Origin: Candidatus Enterosoma merdigallinarum
GTDB taxonomy: Bacteria > Bacillota_I > Bacilli_A > RFN20 > CAG-288
Length of the DNA stretch: 58,644 nt
Reading direction: 5' to 3'
Assembly: GCA_018714385.1 (NCBI GenBank)
Contig: DVNL01000013.1
Coordinates: forward strand, 1-58,644
Shown here: positions 1 through 9,282 of the stretch, piece after piece
How positions within the stretch are numbered: position 1 is the first letter of the stretch
Layout of the letters: each line of letters opens with the position of its first letter
The notes under the pieces: generated by a model
Told to the model about the DNA's origin: nothing
What the model saw: only the letters and a program-made list of their open reading frames with translations
The model's database searches: none
Translations under genes and position numbers: made by a program

Positions 1-578
1 AAATTATCGCCTATCATTACAGTATCTAAATTTGCTTGTTTTTGGGAAACGTATCTAATTAATCCCTCTGCTTTCGTCATTTTTTCATCAGCCGAACAAA
101 ATACTTCAAATTCTGGAATTTTCGCAAAACAATGCTTCAAAATCTTCTCAAGTAAACTTGCTGGCCCATAATAGTCGCTAATAATAATCAATTTTATATT
201 CTCTTTTTTTAAGAATAGAAAAAACTTCTGTGCATTTAGACAAGGAGTGCATTCTTCTAGCTCGGTCTTTTCAAGCAAAGCATAAGCATTTTCAAAAAGG
301 ACATTGTTTTTGCTTGCCTTTTCGACTCCAACATGCATCAGAAGTGCATTTAAACTCGCAGCAAGTGAATCGGCACCAGTTAAATACGCATAACACAATT
401 GTAGCCATTCATTTTGTTCAAAAAACAAATTTAACTGGTTTTCTACCAGCTCTTTCAGCCTTAGAAAAAAGAGAGTATTGGAGTGTTTTCTTCTTATAAT
501 TGTCTCAAAGAAATCACAAAAGACGATTTTTCTACCGACAAGTTTGTTTCTTATGTTCATCAGTTCTCTTTCAGTCAT
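1..578 (-). CDS. HAD-superfamily hydrolase-like protein, C-terminus beyond the window edge
   Basis: An uninterrupted frame runs leftward from an ATG at 578 off the window edge (192 codons seen). An AGAGGT ribosome binding site precedes the ATG. HAD-type motif I is recognisable as VFCDFFETIIRR near residues 19-30, where the first Asp would be the nucleophile. LIISDYYG resembles motif II, and MIGDN at the cut end resembles motif IV. The helical region between them would be the cap. Related HAD modules in capsule loci occur alone or fused to glycosyltransferases, so the missing part could hold another domain. It lies 21 bases downstream of the SGNH lipoprotein and is probably in the same operon. 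The HAD assignment is fairly firm; the substrate is unknown. Confidence 0.7.
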   Translation of the reverse strand, partial: MTERELMNIRNKLVGRKIVFCDFFETIIRRKHSNTLFFLRLKELVENQLNLFFEQNEWLQLCYAYLTGADSLAASLNALLMHVGVEKASKNNVLFENAYALLEKTELEECTPCLNAQKFFLFLKKENIKLIIISDYYGPASLLEKILKHCFAKIPEFEVFCSADEKMTKAEGLIRYVSQKQANLDTVMIGDN

Positions 579-599
579 CAGCTTTACCTCTCTTTTGGT

Positions 600-1520
600 T
601 TAATCAACTGCATTAGCAAAAAAGGCTTCTAGATACGAAATAAAGTAAGGAGTCCACCAGTTTCTGTACCCTGCCAATTTGGGGTGTATACTATCATCCA
701 TCGCCCAATCAAAATAAAGATCAGAAACTGCATTGTTAAAGGCATCATCATAAAACAGATTTATAATTTCGACATCAAAATTTGAAAAAGTATCATACTT
801 ATCTATAAGTGAGTAGACTTTATCAAGCAAGACAGTATACCAATCTGGATTAAAGAATCCCGCCTGCCTGCTTCCGCTGTTTTCATAAAAGCTCTGTGTG
901 CAGAGGAAGATTGGACAATCCCAAGTATTTTCAATATAGTTAACTATATATTCTAAAGACCCAAGAGTTGTAGAAACATCAAATGAATTTAAATTAATAT
1001 TGGTTTGACTCGATAAATCCCCCATGTTTTTATAATTCAGAGAAGAAACATCATTTACAGAGATTTGAATGAAAAAGCCATCGATTTCTTTGTCTGGTTT
1101 TAATGTCGTTCCACTTACAACCCTCGACAAAAATGACAACGGATCATTATCTATACACTGAAGTTTTGTTCCTGAAATAGCATCCTTAACACAGAGACAC
1201 CCGGTCGTCTTAGATAAGAATTCAGATACTGCCACCCCGTTAGTGCTTGACCCATAAATTACTGAATCACCTAGCCAATAAAAAGTTTTCCCCTCAAGGC
1301 AAGAGCCTGCTGTCGTGTTTTCTATATTGAACTTGTCATCATTAGCATCATATTGAAGATCATCTGAATTGATAAGGTAGTTGGGGGAAAAAGATGTGGA
1401 AAAATATAAACTAGAGTTTGTTTTTTGGTCACAGCCAGCAACAAGCGACATGGTCATTACAACATTCAGAAGGATACCTAAGTTTACTTTTCTCAAGTTA
1501 TATCTCTTAGTCTGTTTCAT
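600..1520 (-). CDS. SGNH/GDSL-type hydrolase lipoprotein
   Basis: A 306-residue protein with a lipoprotein signal peptide ending in the lipobox LVAGC (Cys30), so it should be anchored on the outside of the membrane. SGNH blocks are visible: WLGDS with the candidate nucleophile Ser86, a Gly-containing block II around AISGTK, ISVNDV with the block III Asn, and DDSIHP near the C-terminus supplying the Asp and His. Family members remove or transfer acyl groups on polysaccharides, lipids or peptidoglycan. Its place beside a membrane acyltransferase in a polysaccharide locus suggests it edits acetyl groups on the surface glycan. The substrate is inference. The start is supported by a TTGGAG-like site upstream. 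Confidence 0.75.
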   Translation of the reverse strand: MKQTKRYNLRKVNLGILLNVVMTMSLVAGCDQKTNSSLYFSTSFSPNYLINSDDLQYDANDDKFNIENTTAGSCLEGKTFYWLGDSVIYGSSTNGVAVSEFLSKTTGCLCVKDAISGTKLQCIDNDPLSFLSRVVSGTTLKPDKEIDGFFIQISVNDVSSLNYKNMGDLSSQTNINLNSFDVSTTLGSLEYIVNYIENTWDCPIFLCTQSFYENSGSRQAGFFNPDWYTVLLDKVYSLIDKYDTFSNFDVEIINLFYDDAFNNAVSDLYFDWAMDDSIHPKLAGYRNWWTPYFISYLEAFFANAVD

Positions 1521-1798
1521 TGTCTATTTTGTGTTAACTCCAATAAAAGCTTGTTCGTTTTTATATAGATTATGTAACAAAGTCTCGCATCTTATTGTAT
1601 ATATATTAATCAAAAATACCACTTTAGTTGCACCGGTGTTTCCACAACTTTTCGTTTATCTCATAAACTTCTTAAGAAACCATGGTGTGTATTCGTGACA
1701 ATAACGAAGGCGGAATTTAGTGTTTATAAATTTCAGAGTATTTATAAACTAGCCTCTTCTGACTAAGCAATCTAGAGAATTTCTCGAGCACTTTTTAC
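1521..1798. other. AT-rich intergenic region, probable leftward promoter
   Basis: No coding potential seen. AT-rich sequence upstream of the SGNH lipoprotein (on the minus strand, around 1560-1600) could hold a leftward promoter, but no clear -35/-10 pair with good spacing was found. Confidence 0.3.
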
Positions 1799-2938
1799 TT
1801 AATCCTTCCTTAGAAATTTCATTTCAAATTTTTTTACTATTCCATTTGAGGCTCTTGTTGTACAACGACTGATGGTTTCCTTAAATAAAGCTGCAATTAA
1901 AGACGAAGTCACGAATAAAACAACCGCCAATCCAAAAATTATCAATAATACATAATTCCAATTCATTCTCTCATACAGCCAAACATAAATATGCGGCTGA
2001 ATTAATCGTGTAAAAAGCAAATTATTGTGAATCACATATATGTAAAGACTTAATGAGGAGAAATAATTAATAATTTTGGACTTGAAATGAACACGATTAA
2101 ATAAGTTGAACATAGCTAACGCAATTGAAAAAAGGAAAATACTGTTGTTTTTATTCCAATGTTTGCCCATAGTGGCTAGGATTTCAATCTTTGTACCTAG
2201 AAATTCAGTGAGAATTACTATGCCAATAAACCCTATGGTTCCCAAAAGAAGTAGCGCAACATTCAAGCGTTTATTGGCACAAAATCTTGAGCCGAACTTT
2301 CTTAAAAAACCAACAATTAGGTACACAATTAAAAATGTTATTAAGTCATTCGAGAAAAAAGCATTATAAATATAGGCAACACAAAAATACATAATAAGAG
2401 AAGTAACCGAAAAAATCACAGCTTGCTTTTTGTTTGCTTTTTCTATAATGAAATTTAAAAAAGGATGAACAGCATATAGAATCAGATAGCATGGGATAAA
2501 CCAATTATTAGTAAAAATGTTTGGAAAAAAAGATCTAATAACATTTTTCCACCCTACGTCTATCCTTCCAACTAAACAGAATATAAGCCAAATTACCGAA
2601 ATAAACCACACATCAGCAATCATTTTTAATATTTTTTGTGGCTTGACTTTTGAACTTCGTGACAAAAACCAAGAAGAACATATTAGAAAAATAAGATTTC
2701 CTAGTTGTCCAAACGCAGACAATATCACTTCCACAATTAGTATTGGATTCATCGTAGCAATAGTCAGGTCGTTAAAAATACCATCAGATCCAATTATTTC
2801 CGGATGCAAATAACCCAATCCATCAAAACTATGGCATATTACGATGAAAAAAATCGCTATGAGTTTGAGTAACTCAACGCTAGATTCTCTAGTTTCGGAA
2901 GCTTTTTTAGGACTCAGGCTCTCTTCTCTCTCCTTCAT
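1799..2938 (-). CDS. Membrane acyltransferase, acyltransferase-3 (OafA-like) family
   Basis: A polytopic membrane protein of 379 residues with about ten hydrophobic segments. The first helix carries the acyltransferase-3 pattern, ESSVELLKLIAIFFIVICHS, with candidate catalytic His36. These enzymes move acetyl or succinyl groups across the membrane onto polysaccharides or cell-wall glycans. I chose the ATG at 2938 because an AAGGAGGTG site sits just upstream; a longer frame reaches 3022 but would run 116 bases into the upstream gene. The chosen start still overlaps the end of the polymerase gene by 32 bases, which suggests coupled translation. The family is fairly certain; the acceptor is unknown but is probably the local polysaccharide. 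Confidence 0.8.
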   Translation of the reverse strand: MKEREESLSPKKASETRESSVELLKLIAIFFIVICHSFDGLGYLHPEIIGSDGIFNDLTIATMNPILIVEVILSAFGQLGNLIFLICSSWFLSRSSKVKPQKILKMIADVWFISVIWLIFCLVGRIDVGWKNVIRSFFPNIFTNNWFIPCYLILYAVHPFLNFIIEKANKKQAVIFSVTSLIMYFCVAYIYNAFFSNDLITFLIVYLIVGFLRKFGSRFCANKRLNVALLLLGTIGFIGIVILTEFLGTKIEILATMGKHWNKNNSIFLFSIALAMFNLFNRVHFKSKIINYFSSLSLYIYVIHNNLLFTRLIQPHIYVWLYERMNWNYVLLIIFGLAVVLFVTSSLIAALFKETISRCTTRASNGIVKKFEMKFLRKD

Positions 2939-4319
2939 ATAACACCTCCTTTTTGCGAAGTTTTGGACTAACAAATCCATTATAACCCCGAATTTTCGCA
3001 ACAGCAGCCTCTTTTTTGACAACTAGAAGGTCGTCAAGAATAGAAATGTCAAACAGCCCAATCATAACTGGAATCATATATGGAGAAGTGAAATATTGTA
3101 CAAGGCCACTAAAACAAAAAATCACCAAACTAACACAGGCAAGAAACAATGACTTTTTTTTGATTTGCAACTTCATCGAGCGCAAGAAAAATAATATACT
3201 TAGACAAAAGCCAAGAATCCCAATATTAGCCAAAACTTGTATTACCATCCCATGACAATATACGGTGCCAATTCCAATTCCCAAAATGGGTGACTGAACA
3301 AATGCTTGAACAGCTAAAACAAGAGATCTGCTTCTAAAGCCAGCAGAATTATAATTTGTCTTTAAAGAAATAAAATCGATCACTTTTTCAAATACAGATT
3401 GAAAATTCAGGGCACAAACAATCAATACAGATATAATCAAGAAGCCAAAGAGCAATCTATAAACAAAAGTTGTATAAGTTTTCGACAAAATAGTCTTCAT
3501 GAAAATAAGAAAGAAAAAGACTAGAGAAATAACAATTCCAGTTGTACTAGTAGAAAGAAAACATACCAAAACTCCTAATACCAACAAGATAAACTCTTTC
3601 CAAGTTAATGTGGATCGTCTATACACGTAACAAAACAATGGCATGATCATTATTATTGCAGAGGGCTCTTGTAACCAGGCTTGGCAGCTCTTAATTCCAA
3701 ACGCTGAATACTCCGCCACTCCTTCTTGCAGAGAGAAAACAATTCTGATAAATGCTGTAGCGTCATGTTGGTTGACCCCAATAATATTAACAAGTATCGA
3801 TTGAATAATAAGAAAGACAATAAACAGATAATAAAATTTGAGTATGACGCTCCACATCCTTTTTTTGTCAAAGGGATTAAAAAAATCCGAGTTTGCAATT
3901 AAAAAAACAATAAAAATTAAAAAAAAGCAAAAATGTTTAACAACATTTATGTCCAAAACTGGTGTTTTTAATTGAGAAGTTATATCAAAAAAAACGTCAG
4001 TATTGCTTTGATTAAGTAATAAAACTTTTGGATTATTTAGACCTAAAAGAAGGAAGAAAATCTGAACAAGCATGCCCACAGACAAAAAAAAGCCAAGGAT
4101 AATTAATTTATTGTTTCTACCGTTAATAATCCGCGACACAGAAAAAAGTATAGATATGATACTAAAATAGATATAGATAGGCATCCCTATAAATGGATCT
4201 ACAGAAGAAAAGAAAAAAAACGATAAAATTATCGTTTCCAAAAATATTAGAAATCGTATCCTCGATTTCTGAAACAACAGAGAATACAGAAAAAATAGAA
4301 TACTAAAATAAAAAAGCAT
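2907..4319 (-). CDS. O-antigen/capsule polymerase, Wzy-like
   Basis: A very hydrophobic protein of 470 residues with roughly a dozen membrane segments. It has a large extracytoplasmic loop in the second half, containing EYSAFGIKSCQAWLQEPSA and, later, a SPILGIGIGT-like segment typical of O-antigen ligase/polymerase (Wzy_C) proteins. Such proteins join lipid-linked repeat units on the outer face of the membrane. Wzy proteins diverge strongly, so the call rests on topology, these motifs and the neighbours (acyltransferase, glycosyltransferases, Wzz-like protein, rml genes). The gene is markedly AT-rich compared with the second half of the window. It lies just downstream of the IS insertion, which may separate it from its original promoter. 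Confidence 0.75.
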   Translation of the reverse strand: MLFYFSILFFLYSLLFQKSRIRFLIFLETIILSFFFFSSVDPFIGMPIYIYFSIISILFSVSRIINGRNNKLIILGFFLSVGMLVQIFFLLLGLNNPKVLLLNQSNTDVFFDITSQLKTPVLDINVVKHFCFFLIFIVFLIANSDFFNPFDKKRMWSVILKFYYLFIVFLIIQSILVNIIGVNQHDATAFIRIVFSLQEGVAEYSAFGIKSCQAWLQEPSAIIMIMPLFCYVYRRSTLTWKEFILLVLGVLVCFLSTSTTGIVISLVFFFLIFMKTILSKTYTTFVYRLLFGFLIISVLIVCALNFQSVFEKVIDFISLKTNYNSAGFRSRSLVLAVQAFVQSPILGIGIGTVYCHGMVIQVLANIGILGFCLSILFFLRSMKLQIKKKSLFLACVSLVIFCFSGLVQYFTSPYMIPVMIGLFDISILDDLLVVKKEAAVAKIRGYNGFVSPKLRKKEVLYEGERREPES

Positions 4320-4382
4320 AAGATAAGTATATCATTTTTCTTAAAGGAAGGTCTTCGATTTAATTGTTTTTAATAGCGAGAA

Positions 4383-4420
4383 GGATCAACAAAAGTGTTA
4401 CTAATGAATACTTTTTGAAT
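4383..4420 (+). repeat. Dispersed 38-base repeat, copy 1
   Basis: This 38-base stretch matches 24493-24530 at 31 of 38 positions, with five of the seven differences being transitions. It lies just past the 3' end of the transposase gene. It may be the end of an insertion element or an old dispersed repeat. Confidence 0.5.
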
Positions 4421-4467
4421 TTGAATCTTTACCTAGATTTCCGCAAAGAAGTGTATCCCCAACACGC

Positions 4468-6027
4468 TTAGGCAGCAGGCTTGCCGACCTCTTTCGGCAT
4501 CTCCAATCCCAGCCTCCCGAGCACCTCGTTGACCACCTTCTGCGGCTCGCTCACGATTCCCGTCCCGTCCGGGTAGACGCTGATCTTCACGTTGCGGAAG
4601 TATTTCAGGCACTCTCTCAGCCCTATGTGCCGCTTCTCCTTCGGCTTGCGGCCCCTGCCCGAGTGCGGCTGAGGCTTTCCGCTCAGCTTGCTCTGAAGCC
4701 ATCTCGACGCCATGGTGGCGAGGAAGGCCACGAGCACGTGGCCCTGCATGGCCTCCTCCGAGTGGGTCCTGATGGGGAGGACGTTGGCCTCGTTCTTGGC
4801 GAGGTCGAATATCTGCTCTATCCCCTGCCGCGCGTAGTAGCTCGGGAGCACCTGCGCCCTGCCCAGCTTTTTCGTGGAGGCGAGCACGAAGATCCCGCTC
4901 CGCGAGTGCTCCCTGAAGATCTCCGAGATTCCCTTCCCGGTGTTGTCCCTCTTCGAGACGCGCATGTCCTCCATGGCCCTCTTCGCCGTGTCCAGGCAGA
5001 CGTAGCAGAAGCACATCCTTCCCCTGTACCGCTTCTTCCTGCACGCTATGAAGACCAGCCTCCCGTTGTACTCGACGGCGTTCCCCTCCCTGTCCAGGGT
5101 CGGATAGAGGTCCTCGAGCAGTTCCCTGTACTCGGTCAGGTTGGAATCCATCCTCGTCATGAAGTCGATCTTCCCCTCCTTGAGAAGGTCCATGTTCTCG
5201 GCCGTCATGTACCCCGCGTCGAACAGCATCCCAGAGATTGTCAGCCCCAGCTTCTCGGCTTCCGACAGGCACTTCTCGATCGTGTTCTTGTCAAGGACGT
5301 TGCCGGGGATGACATGGTAGTACAGCGGCATTCAGTCGCACTCGCGCACTATGAAGACCAGCCGGGCGCACAGCTCCATGTCGCCCGCGTGCGTCGATAT
5401 GGCGGTGAAATACATCTGGGCGGTGTTGGGGAAGCCGGTGCTGTCGAGGAGTATCTTGAGGTTGGGGCTGTTGAAGGCCGGGTTCCTCGCCAGCTCGGAG
5501 AGGTCGGTCGCCCTGGCGGTCGGGGTCCCCAGAGCCTCGAGCAGCCCGGAGACCCTGCCGTCGGCCACGGATCTCGCCTTCGGGCGCAGGACGGACTGGT
5601 AGCTTCCCGAGAGCCAGGCCGGGAACTGGCTGTTGGGCGACCTCTCAAGGACGTAGTAGGAGACGAGCGAGCTTGCGGCGTCCCTGTCGACGCCGGCCGC
5701 GTCCGCGGCGGCATCGGCGAGGCGCTCTATCCCGGACTTCGACAGGACCTCGCTCATCAGCCAGGCGTCGCCGAAGTCCAGCGTCGCTACGGGAAACACC
5801 TTCGTCCCCGCCGCGGGTGCGGAAGGCTCCTCGATGCGCTCTTTGGCCAGAGACTTCTCGTCGAATCTGAAGAGGCCTTCCCTGTCCCGGAAGATGCGTT
5901 TCTCCAGGTCGACCACCCTCCCGAGGTGGATCTCCGTCTTGGTCCTCTTCTTGGCTTTTTTGTCCCATCCGGACCTGACGTATCTCGCGTAGTTCCTCCC
6001 TCTTGTCATCTGGGTTATTATCGCCAT
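4468..6027 (-). pseudogene. IS1634-type transposase interrupted by an in-frame TGA
   Basis: Two open segments, 6027-5332 and 5331-4468, are in the same frame and separated only by a TGA at 5334-5332. Together they make a full-size DDE transposase of about 519 residues. The first Asp is in LLDSTGFPN, the second in MLFDAGYM, and the Glu is in YYARQGIEQIF. The stop falls inside the conserved stretch LVFIVRECD-stop-MPLYYHVIPGN, where relatives usually have Gly, so GGA to TGA is the simplest explanation. The ATG right after the stop has no ribosome binding site. I chose the start at 6027 because TAGGAGG precedes it. The element is probably inactive unless the stop is read through or is a sequencing error. 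Confidence 0.85.
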
Positions 6028-6096
6028 ATGCCGGCCTCCTATGGGGATATATAAGGTGTATCCCACACGGCATGGAAAACGCAATGGCCGGACATC

Positions 6097-6125
6097 GAAA
6101 AAGGCCCTTTTATCGGGCTTTTTGT
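6097..6125. terminator. Terminator-like hairpin upstream of the transposase
   Basis: GCCC and GGGC arms around TTTTATC are flanked by A5 on the left and T5 on the right, so it could terminate transcription in either direction into or out of the IS. Confidence 0.5.
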
Positions 6126-6130
6126 GGATT

Positions 6131-6590
6131 GGCCGCAGCCGATGGGCTTTATGGGGTTATAAACGTCCGCGGAAATCTAGTAAACACAAAGAGAATCCCT
6201 TTTTAGTTCAAATTGCCCTTAGCAGGCCGAAAGAATGCTCACACCGAAAAGACTAAGACCGACTGGGCCAAAGTTAGCTCTTGGCATCCGGTCGCCAAGT
6301 AACTCCTTCTTGCCATAAGCATACTAAACTCCATGCCGTGGTGTCTCCTATGAAAGAACGGCAAAGATCATAGGGCAGATTGAGAATGGCCCGGACGATT
6401 AGATTTGAAATTCATTCTTGACATGAGACCACAATGTAACAAGGGGGACTCGTATGGTCATCGTCAAAAAGATATATTTTGAATTGTGCTAGACAGACAA
6501 TTAATATAGTATCCAATGCAAGAACAAGACAGAAATGTTTAACCAAGTGGTCATAATCCATGTAAGAACAAATTTAGTTGTTACAAGTCA
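6131..6590. other. Non-coding region between IS and glycosyltransferase
   Basis: No frame longer than about 60 codons with family resemblance was found on either strand. The sequence shifts from GC-rich near the IS to AT-rich near the glycosyltransferase. It may include the right end of the IS and old flanking debris. No RNA gene recognised. Confidence 0.4.
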
Positions 6591-7418
6591 CTAGATTCTA
6601 AAAATAACTCTTAAGAATAAGCCAATATAAAAGCTTACTTTTAATACAAAAAGTTTAATTTTTGTGCTTTTTATAAACATTTTGTCATAAATAAGAAAAT
6701 CATAATAATTTGTTTTATAGCCAGCAATTTTGCTTTTTGGATATATATGATTATGAAGGTAAGTAAAGTCTGTCAACAAAGCTTCTTTATATCCTATACC
6801 TTCTAACTTTTTCGCAAGGGAGGCCTCGCCAAAATATAGAAAAATCTCATCACTAAAATATTGAACTTTATTTCCAGCATCATTTCGGAGGCAAAACAAA
6901 GATCCTCGAACAAAATCCACTAAAAAATAGCCTTTTCCTTCATCTCGTTTTTGGGGTGTGTCTTTTACAATCTTTCTAAGACCTAAGTTTGCGAGAATCT
7001 CGTTTTTAACCGTTGGAAAATTGTAAAACATTTGTCTGTACTTCCCATTCTCTATCATTTGGCAGCTTACAACTGCAACATCCCGATGAGTTTCCAAAAA
7101 AGCGATAAACGCTACTATTGCAGCTTCTTGGACAACAACATCAGAATTAACTTGCAAGATATATTTAAATTTTTCCGGTGGTAATTTCCTAAACCCGATG
7201 TTAACGCCTTTGTTGTAGCCTACATTTTCTTTATTAAATACAATTTCAACATTTGAAGGCAAGTGGTAGTTATCAAATATTTTTCTTTGCTTTTCTTCTG
7301 ATTTGTTATCGACAACTATAATTCGATTAATACATTTATATTTGCCAATTGTAATAGCCAATTCACACACTCTTTTCGTATCGTTATAATTTAAAATGAC
7401 GCAACCAACCCCTTTCAT
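6591..7418 (-). CDS. Family 2 glycosyltransferase
   Basis: A 275-residue GT-A-fold glycosyltransferase. The N-terminus VGCVILNYNDTKRV is typical of GT2. VVDNKS (35-40) and NVGYNKGVNIG (65-75) bind the nucleotide, and NSDVVV (91-96) carries the Asp of the DXD-like metal site. Relatives include rhamnosyltransferases, which would fit the dTDP-rhamnose genes nearby, but the donor cannot be read from the sequence. A hydrophobic C-terminal segment suggests membrane association. The start is supported by GGAGG upstream. It is the first gene of the leftward polysaccharide block and is divergent from the acetyltransferase at 7618. The IS lies directly downstream. Confidence 0.85.
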   Translation of the reverse strand: MKGVGCVILNYNDTKRVCELAITIGKYKCINRIIVVDNKSEEKQRKIFDNYHLPSNVEIVFNKENVGYNKGVNIGFRKLPPEKFKYILQVNSDVVVQEAAIVAFIAFLETHRDVAVVSCQMIENGKYRQMFYNFPTVKNEILANLGLRKIVKDTPQKRDEGKGYFLVDFVRGSLFCLRNDAGNKVQYFSDEIFLYFGEASLAKKLEGIGYKEALLTDFTYLHNHIYPKSKIAGYKTNYYDFLIYDKMFIKSTKIKLFVLKVSFYIGLFLRVIFRI

Positions 7419-7617
7419 TTACCTGCCTCCATTGTTATAAATGATATAATAAATAAAACACTTTTATAAACCTATTTCTCCTTGAATCTTAGTAAAAACA
7501 ACTGACAAATGCTTAACTTTTTTCGTTGGCCTTCTATAAGTGGATTTTCGCATTATGTTTTATAAAATGATATTGTAAAATGTTCACCTCGTATCCAAAG
7601 AAAAAGGGGGATAATTT
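7419..7617. promoter_or_regulatory. Divergent promoter region of the polysaccharide locus
   Basis: A 199-base AT-rich spacer between the leftward GT2 gene and the rightward acetyltransferase must hold the promoters of both arms. Several TA-rich -10 candidates occur (for example TAAAAT near 7577), but none has a convincing -35 partner. GGGGGAT before 7618 is the ribosome binding site of the rightward arm. Confidence 0.4.
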
Positions 7618-8136
7618 ATGGCTATGCCTAAGACTAAAATCAATCAAGAAGCTAATCAAGTTTTTACTTCTTTTCAAACAAAAGATTCTCTTTTTATTAA
7701 GAAGCTAATATGTCGGCTATTTAGAAACAGTCGATACTATCGCTACCAACTAATAAAGTCTTTTCGCTATTTCAATTATTATCAAAGCTTATCTGGGCAT
7801 ATTTTGAAAAAGCTCTATTGGGGACGAAAATATGGTAAATATTCCCTTTTAACCAATTGCCAAATCAATTGTGACAATATCGGCGAAGGACTTTATATTG
7901 AACATACACCTATCGTAATCAATATGGCTTCCATAATTGGGAATAACCTCCGCCTTATCGGAAACAACTGTATTGGCGGAGGGGGACGAGGAGCACCTAC
8001 AATTGGGAATAACGTTACCTTGGGATACGGAGCAATAATCATTGGCGATGTCACGATCGCCGATAATGTTATAATTGGAGCAGGGGCTATTGTTACAAAA
8101 TCAATTGAAGAAGAAGGCGCTATCGAGTGGGAATAA
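7618..8136 (+). CDS. Hexapeptide-repeat acetyltransferase, C-terminus probably frameshifted
   Basis: A 172-residue left-handed beta-helix acyltransferase resembling serine acetyltransferase-like capsule enzymes. Hexapeptide repeats run from about residue 85 to the end (IGEGLYIEHTP, IIGNN, IGNNVTLGYGA, IADNVIIGAGAIV). It probably acetylates a sugar of the polysaccharide. The protein stops abruptly at GAIEWE, where the family normally continues with a V-G-x-P-A-x closing segment. The +2 frame from about 8115 to the TAA at 8157 reads RYRVGINQILPKK, which fits that closing segment. An indel near 8105-8125 is therefore likely. The beta-helix core is intact, so some activity may remain. It is the first gene of the rightward block. 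Confidence 0.75.
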   Translation: MAMPKTKINQEANQVFTSFQTKDSLFIKKLICRLFRNSRYYRYQLIKSFRYFNYYQSLSGHILKKLYWGRKYGKYSLLTNCQINCDNIGEGLYIEHTPIVINMASIIGNNLRLIGNNCIGGGGRGAPTIGNNVTLGYGAIIIGDVTIADNVIIGAGAIVTKSIEEEGAIEWE

Positions 8137-8175
8137 ACCAGATTTTGCCCAAGAAATAATGCCAAAGGACATATT

Positions 8176-9282
8176 ATGAAACCGGTAATTGCTCAAATAT
8201 TGACAAAAGGGGTTAATGGAGGCGTTGAAGCGGTCGTTTTAAATTATTGCCGTCACCTCTCTGATAGTTTTCACTTTATCTTTCTAATTGAAAATGAATC
8301 TGAGATAGTCAATTCGAAGGTCATAAATAGCATCGGTGGAGAACTAGTCATTGTTCCGCCATATAAACATTTGCTTGAATACACCAAATTTCTTAAGAGT
8401 TTTTTCTTATCAAGAAAAGATATCCAGGTTGTTCATAGTAATCTTTCTACGATGTCTTTTCTGCCTTTGCGAACGGCAAAAAAATGCCACATCCCAATTC
8501 GAATTTCGGAAGCACATTCCACCGATTCCAAAGCCGAAAAACTGAGATCAGTTTTAAAACATATTTTTAGGCATCTCACCAACAGATATCTCACAGATAA
8601 ATTTGCCTGTTCTATCCTTGCGGGAGAATTTCAATACGGGCATAGTGAAGTCAACAACAATAACGTCTTTATCCTCCCAAACGCTATAGAAATCTCAAGA
8701 TTTCGATTTTCCATTGACCAAAGGCTAAAAACGAGACACAAGCTTGGCTTATCTGAATCCGATTTTGTCATCGGACATATCGGGCGCTTTGTCTCCCAGA
8801 AAAATCATGCCTTCTTAATCAATATAATGAAACAACTAAATAACAAACAAATTAAACTGCTATTACTTGGTGAAGGGGAAAAAGAAAATGAAATAAGGGA
8901 ACTCGTAAATCAATTGGGGTTGCAATCACAAGTAATCTTTGCAGGCACAACCAGTCATCCCGAAGATTATTATTCTGCCTTTGATTTGTTCTGTCTCCCC
9001 TCTCTTTATGAAGGCTTACCTGTTGTTGCCGTTGAAGCACAGGCAAATGGTCTCCCGCTTCTTTTGGCAGACACCATCACAAAAGAGTGCAAAATTTTGC
9101 CAACAACTTTTTTCCTTTCAATATCTGATATATCTTCATGGGTAAACAAAATCAGCCAATCTCTATCCTCTCCAAAATCAAGAAATGTCGATATTTCATT
9201 GTTTTCCGACTTCGATATTGATGTTCAAAAAGAGAAATTAAGAGCCAAGTATTTTTCTTTGCTGGAGGGGAAAAATGATTGA
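8176..9282 (+). CDS. Family 4 (GT1/GT4-type) glycosyltransferase, EpsF-like
   Basis: A 368-residue GT-B glycosyltransferase. The acceptor domain begins with IAQILTKGVNGGVEAVVLNY. The donor domain begins around IGHIGRFVSQKNH (about 199-211), followed by LLLLGEGE. The EX7E motif lies in LYEGLPVVAVEA, with Glu279 and Glu287. Overall it resembles EpsF/CapM-type enzymes of exopolysaccharide loci, which retain the anomeric configuration. It follows the acetyltransferase after 39 bases with an AAAGGA site, and its end overlaps the next gene by 8 bases. The specific sugar is unknown. Confidence 0.88.
   Translation: MKPVIAQILTKGVNGGVEAVVLNYCRHLSDSFHFIFLIENESEIVNSKVINSIGGELVIVPPYKHLLEYTKFLKSFFLSRKDIQVVHSNLSTMSFLPLRTAKKCHIPIRISEAHSTDSKAEKLRSVLKHIFRHLTNRYLTDKFACSILAGEFQYGHSEVNNNNVFILPNAIEISRFRFSIDQRLKTRHKLGLSESDFVIGHIGRFVSQKNHAFLINIMKQLNNKQIKLLLLGEGEKENEIRELVNQLGLQSQVIFAGTTSHPEDYYSAFDLFCLPSLYEGLPVVAVEAQANGLPLLLADTITKECKILPTTFFLSISDISSWVNKISQSLSSPKSRNVDISLFSDFDIDVQKEKLRAKYFSLLEGKND

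Larger units (their letters stand above)
4440..6130 (-). mobile_element. IS1634/IS4-type insertion sequence, ends approximate
   Basis: A GC-rich block holding a single transposase sits between AT-rich polysaccharide genes, and the composition break is obvious on both sides. A terminator-like hairpin at 6097-6125 lies just upstream of the transposase, as is common in elements protected from outside transcription. I could not identify terminal inverted repeats or a target duplication with confidence, so the limits are estimates. The element separates the GT2 gene from the polymerase in what looks like one leftward operon. Confidence 0.6.

Noticed and set aside
5332..5334. TGA as a sense codon (genetic code 4 or 25)
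   Set aside because: Other genes end properly at TGA (rmlC, rmlD, rqcP, tilS) and Trp codons in conserved proteins are TGG, so this is a local mutation.
4627..6054. A 475-codon plus-strand frame across the IS
   Set aside because: Antisense to the transposase, whose DDE residues are clear; GC-rich DNA leaves antisense frames open.
6340..6402. A short coding-like stretch (GVSYERTAKIIGQIENGPDD)
   Set aside because: Only about 20 codons after an upstream stop, and no family recognised.
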